Source: an uncultured Acholeplasmataceae bacterium
Lineage (GTDB): Bacteria > Bacillota_I > Bacilli_A > Acholeplasmatales > Acholeplasmataceae
Assembly (NCBI GenBank): GCA_938041945.1
Contig: CALISC010000036.1
Location: 1 to 11,066 of the forward strand
Direction of reading: 5' to 3'
Length of the DNA: 11,066 bases
Part shown: piece by piece, positions 6,858-11,066 of the stretch
Numbering within the stretch: position 1 is the stretch's first letter
Layout of the letters: every line of letters begins with the position of its first letter
Made by a program: the position numbers and the translations under genes
Notes under the pieces: generated by a model
Told to the model about the DNA's origin: nothing
Seen by the model: the letters and a program-made list of their open reading frames with translations, nothing else
Database searches by the model: none

Positions 6858-8522
6858 ATTACTAATATTAAAATTTTTGGACTTGGTGGATTTGGAGAAA
6901 TTGGTAAAAACTTTTTTTGTCTACAAGTCAATCGTTCTATCTTTATTTTAGACGCAGGTTTAAAATATCCAACTCAACAACAGTTTGGAATCGACTCAAT
7001 TATCGCCGATTACTCAACCTTGCTTCCACATAAAGATCAAATTCAGGCTATATTTTTGTCGTCTTTTAAAGACGAAAATATTGGGGCTTTGCCTTTTTTA
7101 CTGAAACAAATCAAGGTGCCAGTTTACGCAACTGAGTTAACAATTCACCAAATTAAACAAGTTTTAGAGGATACTCCTGACCTAGATGCCACAGAAATTG
7201 AGTTTAGAGAAATTAAAAAAGGCACTAAAGCCTCTTTTAAAGACTGTACTTTTTCCTTTTACTTCACAAGTTCAGCGCTACCTGAAAGCGTGGGTATAAT
7301 TGCTCAAACCGAACTTGGTAAAATCATTTACACAGGTTCTTTTTCTTTAAATAAGACTCCGCATCCCCTTTATCAAACTGAGTTTTCAGCCTTAATGGAA
7401 GCAGCCTTAGCCAAAGACACCCTTGCTTTACTTCCGGATTGTTCAGGCGTTTCTCAGTTTACCACTTCATACACTCAAGACAAATACCAGGCGTTTTTAA
7501 CCACAGTTTTTAAAAACACTGAAGGCAGATTGTTTTTCGCTGTTGCAGATACTGACATTAAGCGTATCCAAGAAATCATTACCTGGGCTGAGCGTTTAGA
7601 TAGAAAAATTTGCTTCTCTAGTCGTAAATCTTTTATGAAACTGCTTCCTTTAATTAAAAAAGGCTACTTATCGCTCGACTTAAAGTCTTTAGTTTCACAA
7701 AAACACGTTTATGAAAACGGGATACAAAATGTTGTGATGATAATCACCGGTAACTTAAATACTCCGCTGATTAAACTGCAAAGCATCGCAAAGTCTAAAA
7801 ACCCTCGACAAACTCTTTTAAAGACAGATGCGGTTTGTATTTTAATGAAACCAATTCCAGGGGTTGAGACAATGTTTGCAGCAACTTTGGACGAACTTTT
7901 TAAAACAGAATGCAAAACTTACTATAAACCTAATTTAATTGTCCACGACCTGGCTTCTAGTACCGACATTTCTTTTATGCTTTCACTTTTAAATCCGCGC
8001 TATATAATTCCTTTGCGTGGCGAATACAGTCAACAGGTTAAACTTAAAGAAACTTTAATAACATTTGGATTTAGTGAAAAAAATATCTTGATTATGGAAA
8101 ACGGAGACATTGCTCACTTTAACAAAAAATCTGGATTTGTTTCCAAAAAAGAGTTGCCGGCAGCAGATAAACTAATAGACGAGGTGCCAATTGACGAAAA
8201 CAACGATATCATCGTCAAAGAGCGTGCATACTTAGCCGAAGACGGGATTTTTATCTTAGCCTTTAGATACTCATTTCAAGACCGAAAAGTTCACGGTGAG
8301 TTTAATATATTTTCAAAAGGTTTTTCTCGCGACAACGACTTTATTTCAGAAATCACTGAAAGCGCTAAGACTTTTTTAGCAAATTTTCACGAAAAACTAG
8401 GTGAACGTGGTCTGCAACTAAATGATTTAAAGAAACAACTTCGCCAACACATCGCTAACTTTATTTACACCAAAAAACGTAAAAACCCAATAGTTAACGC
8501 GATAATTTCAGTAATTCGCTAA
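6858..8522 (+). CDS. rnj: RNase J-like protein lacking all catalytic residues
   Basis: RNase J enzymes are metallo-beta-lactamase/beta-CASP ribonucleases of mRNA decay. This 554-residue protein keeps the family outline: 'IKIFGLGGFGEIGKN' at 4-18, 'SVGI' and 'YTGSF' motifs, beta-CASP segments ('KPIPG'), 'PLRGEY' near 385, 'MENGDI', and the C-terminal RNase J domain. The active site is gone. The HxHxDH motif reads SFKDEN (69-74), the later metal histidine is Ser139, the aspartate of TGD is Ser161, SGHG is missing, and the PVHGEY histidine is Arg387. The SQGEP loop reads NLNTP. It is probably a non-catalytic partner, like an extreme RNase J2. The start is taken as AUU at 6858, six bases after the GAGG of a Shine-Dalgarno site (6848-6851). 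No ATG, GTG or TTG occurs in frame before TTG at 7020, and starting there would cut off the conserved N-terminus. Confidence 0.88.
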   Translation: MTNIKIFGLGGFGEIGKNFFCLQVNRSIFILDAGLKYPTQQQFGIDSIIADYSTLLPHKDQIQAIFLSSFKDENIGALPFLLKQIKVPVYATELTIHQIKQVLEDTPDLDATEIEFREIKKGTKASFKDCTFSFYFTSSALPESVGIIAQTELGKIIYTGSFSLNKTPHPLYQTEFSALMEAALAKDTLALLPDCSGVSQFTTSYTQDKYQAFLTTVFKNTEGRLFFAVADTDIKRIQEIITWAERLDRKICFSSRKSFMKLLPLIKKGYLSLDLKSLVSQKHVYENGIQNVVMIITGNLNTPLIKLQSIAKSKNPRQTLLKTDAVCILMKPIPGVETMFAATLDELFKTECKTYYKPNLIVHDLASSTDISFMLSLLNPRYIIPLRGEYSQQVKLKETLITFGFSEKNILIMENGDIAHFNKKSGFVSKKELPAADKLIDEVPIDENNDIIVKERAYLAEDGIFILAFRYSFQDRKVHGEFNIFSKGFSRDNDFISEITESAKTFLANFHEKLGERGLQLNDLKKQLRQHIANFIYTKKRKNPIVNAIISVIR

Positions 8523-8525
8523 CTA

Positions 8526-8580
8526 GCGTTTTTGTGGTAAAAAACGCACAAATGTGTTAACATTAATTGTTATTACCACA
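8526..8580 (+). promoter_or_regulatory. Structured rplU leader with possible pseudoknot
   Basis: GCGTTTTT (8526-8533) pairs with AAAAACGC (8540-8547), leaving a six-base loop GTGGTA (8534-8539). That loop is fully complementary to TACCAC (8574-8579), so an H-type pseudoknot is possible. Alternatively TGTGGTAA (8533-8540) pairs with TTACCACA (8573-8580), excluding the first stem. No T run follows the stem, so it is not a normal rnj terminator. The position fits the L21-binding leaders that autoregulate rplU operons in Bacillota, but I cannot confirm a match to that family. Confidence 0.45.
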
Positions 8581-8584
8581 TAGA

Positions 8585-8620
8585 AAAAGTCTTTAAAATA
8601 TGCAAATTTGCATTACTTTT
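8585..8620 (+). promoter_or_regulatory. Palindrome/hairpin in the rplU leader
   Basis: ATGCAAATTTGCAT (8600-8613) is a perfect 14-bp palindrome. It is flanked by AAAAGT (8585-8590) and ACTTTT (8615-8620), which can pair outside it and extend the hairpin. It lies 33 bases before the rplU start. It may be part of the L21 leader or a DNA-binding site. Confidence 0.4.
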
Positions 8621-8646
8621 ATAGTGAGTCTTTTAAGGAGGAAAAT

Positions 8647-8958
8647 ATGTACGCTATATTTGCTGTAGGTGGCAAACAATTTAAAGCCGAAAAAGGACAA
8701 AAATTGTTTTTAGAAAAACTTGAACAAGCAGTTGATGAAACTGTTGAGTTTAAAGAAGTACTACTAGTTTCTGGCGATAAAGTTAAAGTTGGTGCACCTT
8801 ATGTTAAGGGCGCTAAAGTTGTCGCTAAAGTGCTTCGCCACGGTAAACAAAAGAAAGTCATCGTTTTTAAATATAAAGATAAAAACAACGACAAAGTTAA
8901 AAAAGGTCACAGACAACCATATACAGAAGTTTTGGTTGAAGACGTTATTGTTGCATAA
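8647..8958 (+). CDS. rplU: 50S ribosomal protein L21
   Basis: L21 binds 23S rRNA in the large ribosomal subunit. The protein is 103 residues, the normal length, and opens with the family start 'MYAIFAVGGKQFKAEKGQ'. It carries 'VKVGAPYVKGAKVVAKVL' in the middle and a basic C-terminal RNA-binding region ('FKYKDKNNDKVKKGHRQPY'). The start at 8647 is fixed by AAGGAGG (8635-8641) five bases upstream; a longer in-frame reading from 8608 would run through this ribosome site and is not credible. It is first in the conserved rplU-prp-rpmA block, 14 bases before prp. No clear promoter stands immediately upstream, so it may be transcribed from the rnj promoter or from one I could not recognise. Confidence 0.97.
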   Translation: MYAIFAVGGKQFKAEKGQKLFLEKLEQAVDETVEFKEVLLVSGDKVKVGAPYVKGAKVVAKVLRHGKQKKVIVFKYKDKNNDKVKKGHRQPYTEVLVEDVIVA

Positions 8959-8972
8959 ACGCAACTAATTAC

Positions 8973-9269
8973 TTGATTAAGTTTAAAGTAGATGAATTAA
9001 CGCAGAAACTTACCGCCAAAGGCCACGCAGACGCAGGTCCTTATGGCCAAGATATAGTTTGTGCAGGCGTTTCTGTTTTATTTCAATCTCACATCAATTT
9101 ACTGGAGTTTCTAAAAGAAACTAAAAACATTGAGTATAAATTAACAGATGCCGAATTTAGTTTTAAAATCCTTAAGTCTACTAATACAACCGAGGCTGTT
9201 TTTAAAAACTTAGTTTATACTCTCAAGGATATGGCAAGACAATATCCTGAAAACATCAAGGAGGAATAA
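8973..9269 (+). CDS. prp: Prp, cysteine protease that matures L27
   Basis: Prp (YsxB family) removes the N-terminal extension of ribosomal protein L27 in Bacillota and related lineages. The 98-residue protein has the family signature GHADAGPYGQDIVCAGVS, with His18 and Cys30 as the catalytic pair, twelve residues apart as in characterised Prp. The start is TTG at 8973, giving the usual family start 'MIKFKV'. No good Shine-Dalgarno site precedes it, so it may depend on ribosomes finishing rplU 14 bases upstream, keeping its level below that of the ribosomal proteins. It ends two bases before rpmA. Its substrate site is visible in the next gene, which confirms the role. Confidence 0.95.
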   Translation: MIKFKVDELTQKLTAKGHADAGPYGQDIVCAGVSVLFQSHINLLEFLKETKNIEYKLTDAEFSFKILKSTNTTEAVFKNLVYTLKDMARQYPENIKEE

Positions 9270-9271
9270 AA

Positions 9272-9553
9272 ATGCTATTACTCATAAATTTACAGTTATT
9301 TGCATCTAAAAAAGGTGTCGGTTCTACTAAAAACGGACGCGATTCCATTTCTAAACGCTTAGGTGCTAAGTTATCAGATGGTCAATATTGCACAGCAGGC
9401 TCAATTATCTACCGTCAACGCGGTACAAAAGTGCATCCTGGTAACAATGTCGGAAAAGGCGGCGACGATACACTGTTTGCCTTAATTTCTGGAATTGTGA
9501 AATTTGAACGCATCAGCAGAACTAAAAAACAAGTTTCTGTCTACGCTAAATAA
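9272..9553 (+). CDS. rpmA: 50S ribosomal protein L27, Prp-cleaved form
   Basis: L27 lies near the peptidyl-transferase centre of the 50S subunit, where its N-terminus reaches toward the tRNAs. The 93-residue precursor begins MLLLINLQLF followed by ASKKGVGSTKNGRDS. The LQLF-A junction (Phe10/Ala11) is the Prp cleavage site, leaving an 83-residue mature protein. The rest matches L27 throughout ('GSIIYRQRGTKVHPG', 'GKGGDDTLFAL'). A strong AAGGAGG (9258-9264) lies seven bases before the ATG, inside the end of prp. A terminator follows the gene. Confidence 0.98.
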   Translation: MLLLINLQLFASKKGVGSTKNGRDSISKRLGAKLSDGQYCTAGSIIYRQRGTKVHPGNNVGKGGDDTLFALISGIVKFERISRTKKQVSVYAK

Positions 9554-9555
9554 CC

Positions 9556-9582
9556 AAGGTAACTAACTTAGTTACCTTTTTT
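9556..9582 (+). terminator. Terminator between rpmA and obg
   Basis: AAGGTAACT (9556-9564) pairs with AGTTACCTT (9570-9578) around a five-base loop, and the stem runs directly into T9577-T9582. It begins three bases after the rpmA stop. obg starts 20 bases later with no clear promoter of its own, so some read-through is likely. Confidence 0.75.
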
Positions 9583-9602
9583 AATATTAAAGGAAAAAAA
9601 GT

Positions 9603-10859
9603 ATGTTAGTAGATGAAGTTAAAGTAGTTTTTAAAGCAGGACAAGGCGGAAACGGAAAGGTTGCCTTTAGACGAGAGAAGTACGTTGAGTTTGGCGGTCC
9701 TGCTGGTGGAAATGGTGGAAACGGAGGTTCCGTTGCAATCATTGGCGACAGCGCACTGAATAACCTGCTTTGGTTTAAAAACAATAATTTAATTAAAGCG
9801 CAAAACGGCCAAAACGGCGCTGAGAAGTCTTGTAACGGTAAAAACGGAGAAAACACTGTGGTAAGAGTACCACTTGGCACTCAAGTCTGGGTAGACGGTC
9901 AGTTGATTTTTGAAGTATTGGCCGAAAAAGATGAGTTTATTGTGGCACATGGTGGCCGTGGTGGTAGAGGCAACAAATCCTTTAAGTCTAACCGCAATCA
10001 AGCACCAGACTACGCCGAAAACGGCCTGCCTGGCGAAGAAGTTTCGGCAAAACTTATTTTAAAGTATATCGCAGACATCGGTCTAGTAGGTTTTCCGAAT
10101 GTCGGAAAGTCTTCAACCTTGGCCTTGATTTCCAGGGCTAACCCGAAAATCGCAGATTACGAGTTTACTACGCTAATTCCTAACCTAGGTGTGGTTTCGA
10201 CTAAAGAAAAAGACTTTGTGGTGTGCGATATTCCGGGAATTATTGAAAACGCACATCTTGGCGAAGGACTGGGCTTTACTTTTCTTCGCCATATTGAACG
10301 TTGCAAGGTACTTGCCCATGTTTTGGATTTAAAAAAGGACCCGAAAGTGGCTTACACACAAATTAAGGCAGAACTCAAGAAATACTCAAAACAACTAGTT
10401 AAGAAAAAAGAGTTAATTATTTTAAACAAAGCAGACTTAGTAGATCAGGCAACGATTGACGCAGCACTAAAATGTTTTAAAAACAAACCAAAAGTTGTAA
10501 TTTCTACGAAAAACTACTTAGATTCAAACAAAGTTATTGCCAAAATGGACTTAGTTTTATCTAGAGTAAAATCACTTGCTGAACCTGTATACACGCAAAC
10601 TCAAATTGACTCAAAACCAAAAATTGACAAAACTCAAAACAATTTATTTACAGTCAAAAGAGAAGAAAATTGTTTTGTAATTGAAGGTAAAATGATTTTT
10701 GACCTTTTTTATAAGGTTGATTTTAACAACGACTCTTCAGTTAAACGCTTTGCCTATCAACTAAGGTCACTTGGAGTTGACGAGGCTCTGTTTGAACACG
10801 GCGCTAAAAACGGCGATGTTGTTCGCATAAAAGATTTTTACTTTGACTTTATAGTCTAA
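9603..10859 (+). CDS. obg: Obg family GTPase
   Basis: Obg is an essential GTPase linked to 50S ribosome assembly and stress responses. The 418-residue protein has all three domains. The glycine-rich Obg fold is at about 1-158 ('GGPAGGNGGNGGSV', 'GGRGGRGNKSFKS'). The G domain has P-loop GFPNVGKSS at 163-171, switch region 'YEFTTLIPNLG', DIPG at 209-212 and NKAD at 275-278. The C-terminal OCT domain is at about 345-418 ('FVIEGKMIFDLF', 'LRSLGVDEAL'). All nucleotide-binding motifs are intact. The ATG at 9603 follows AAAGGA at 9588-9593. It is downstream of rpmA, the usual arrangement, and ends at a very strong terminator. The C-terminal end is complete. Confidence 0.97.
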   Translation: MLVDEVKVVFKAGQGGNGKVAFRREKYVEFGGPAGGNGGNGGSVAIIGDSALNNLLWFKNNNLIKAQNGQNGAEKSCNGKNGENTVVRVPLGTQVWVDGQLIFEVLAEKDEFIVAHGGRGGRGNKSFKSNRNQAPDYAENGLPGEEVSAKLILKYIADIGLVGFPNVGKSSTLALISRANPKIADYEFTTLIPNLGVVSTKEKDFVVCDIPGIIENAHLGEGLGFTFLRHIERCKVLAHVLDLKKDPKVAYTQIKAELKKYSKQLVKKKELIILNKADLVDQATIDAALKCFKNKPKVVISTKNYLDSNKVIAKMDLVLSRVKSLAEPVYTQTQIDSKPKIDKTQNNLFTVKREENCFVIEGKMIFDLFYKVDFNNDSSVKRFAYQLRSLGVDEALFEHGAKNGDVVRIKDFYFDFIV

Positions 10860-10897
10860 AAACTAACCCACAGTGTTTACTGTGGGTTAGTTTATTT
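10860..10897 (+). terminator. Strong terminator after obg
   Basis: AACTAACCCACAGT (10861-10874) and ACTGTGGGTTAGTT (10879-10892) form a 14-bp perfect stem around GTTT, followed by TTATTT. The left arm begins two bases after the obg stop. Confidence 0.92.
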
Positions 10898-10963
10898 CAT
10901 AACGCACTAAGAGAGGCAAAAATCCAAAATTAAACATACTACCACTAATTTTTTTAAATCACA

Positions 10964-10974
10964 TATGGTATAAA
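10964..10974 (+). promoter_or_regulatory. Extended -10 promoter-like site near window end
   Basis: TATGG followed by TATAAA (10969-10974) is an extended -10 site with the same TATGN lead as the jetA and rnj promoters. No good -35 is visible. It would start transcription near 10981, toward the window end, where no coding region is visible inside the window. Confidence 0.45.
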
Positions 10975-11001
10975 AACAATCTAAATACTTAAAAATCAAA
11001 A

Positions 11002-11066
11002 TTAGTTATTTCTAGTAAAATAACTAAATAGCCTTAGTAAGCGATTTTAATTGTTTAAAATCGTTT
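11002..11066 (+). promoter_or_regulatory. Two AT-rich hairpins at the window end
   Basis: TTAGTTATTT/AAATAACTAA (11002-11011/11018-11027) and CGATTTTAA/TTAAAATCG (11042-11050/11055-11063) are perfect stems of 10 and 9 bp with loops of 6 and 4 bases. The second is followed by TTT at the edge of the window and could be a terminator or attenuator. With the promoter-like site at 10964 they could form a leader or a small RNA of about 85 bases. Confidence 0.35.

Noticed and set aside
8526..8547. Rho-independent terminator for rnj
   Set aside because: The stem is followed by ACAAATG rather than a T run, and its loop pairs downstream, so a leader structure is the better reading.
9587..10001. Minus-strand open frames opposite obg
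   Set aside because: They are shadows of the glycine-rich, biased codons of obg, have no ribosome site, and give low-complexity proline- and phenylalanine-rich products.
1..11066. CRISPR arrays, insertion sequences or integration sites
   Set aside because: I saw no regularly spaced repeats, transposase-like proteins, terminal inverted repeats or duplicated tRNA ends.

Overview
The window is AT-rich bacterial DNA with every recognisable gene on the plus strand. The block rnj, rplU, prp, rpmA, obg and an L27 that carries a Prp-cleavable N-terminal extension point to a low-GC Gram-positive lineage (Bacillota or Mollicutes/Mycoplasmatota-like). All seven tryptophan codons I can place are TGG and no gene stops at TGA, so the Mycoplasma UGA=Trp code is not supported. 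The species cannot be named from this sequence.

Layout. Positions 55-750 hold a RecX-like gene whose 5' end looks broken or mis-sequenced, followed at once by tRNA-Arg(CCU) and a terminator (878-936). After an AT-rich spacer, an extended -10 promoter with two inverted repeats drives a tight three-gene operon (1176-6588). It encodes a JetA/MukF-like kleisin, a JetB/MukE-like KITE protein and a JetC/MukB-like SMC ATPase, and is closed by a strong terminator at 6612-6645. This is the core of a Wadjet/MksBEF-type SMC complex, but the JetD/MksG nuclease is absent from the window.

Next comes an RNase J family gene (6858-8522). It appears to start at AUU, and it has lost essentially every metal-binding and catalytic residue while keeping the whole family fold, so it looks like a pseudoenzyme. 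The conserved ribosomal block follows: rplU (L21) behind a structured leader, prp (the L27-processing cysteine protease), rpmA (L27), a terminator, then obg (GTPase) and a very strong terminator. The last 170 bases hold a promoter-like site and two hairpins that could be a leader or a small RNA.

Two things stand out: the nuclease-less Jet/Mks operon, which may be a chromosome-organising condensin or a defence complex working with a remote or different effector, and the catalytically dead RNase J homologue with a non-canonical start.
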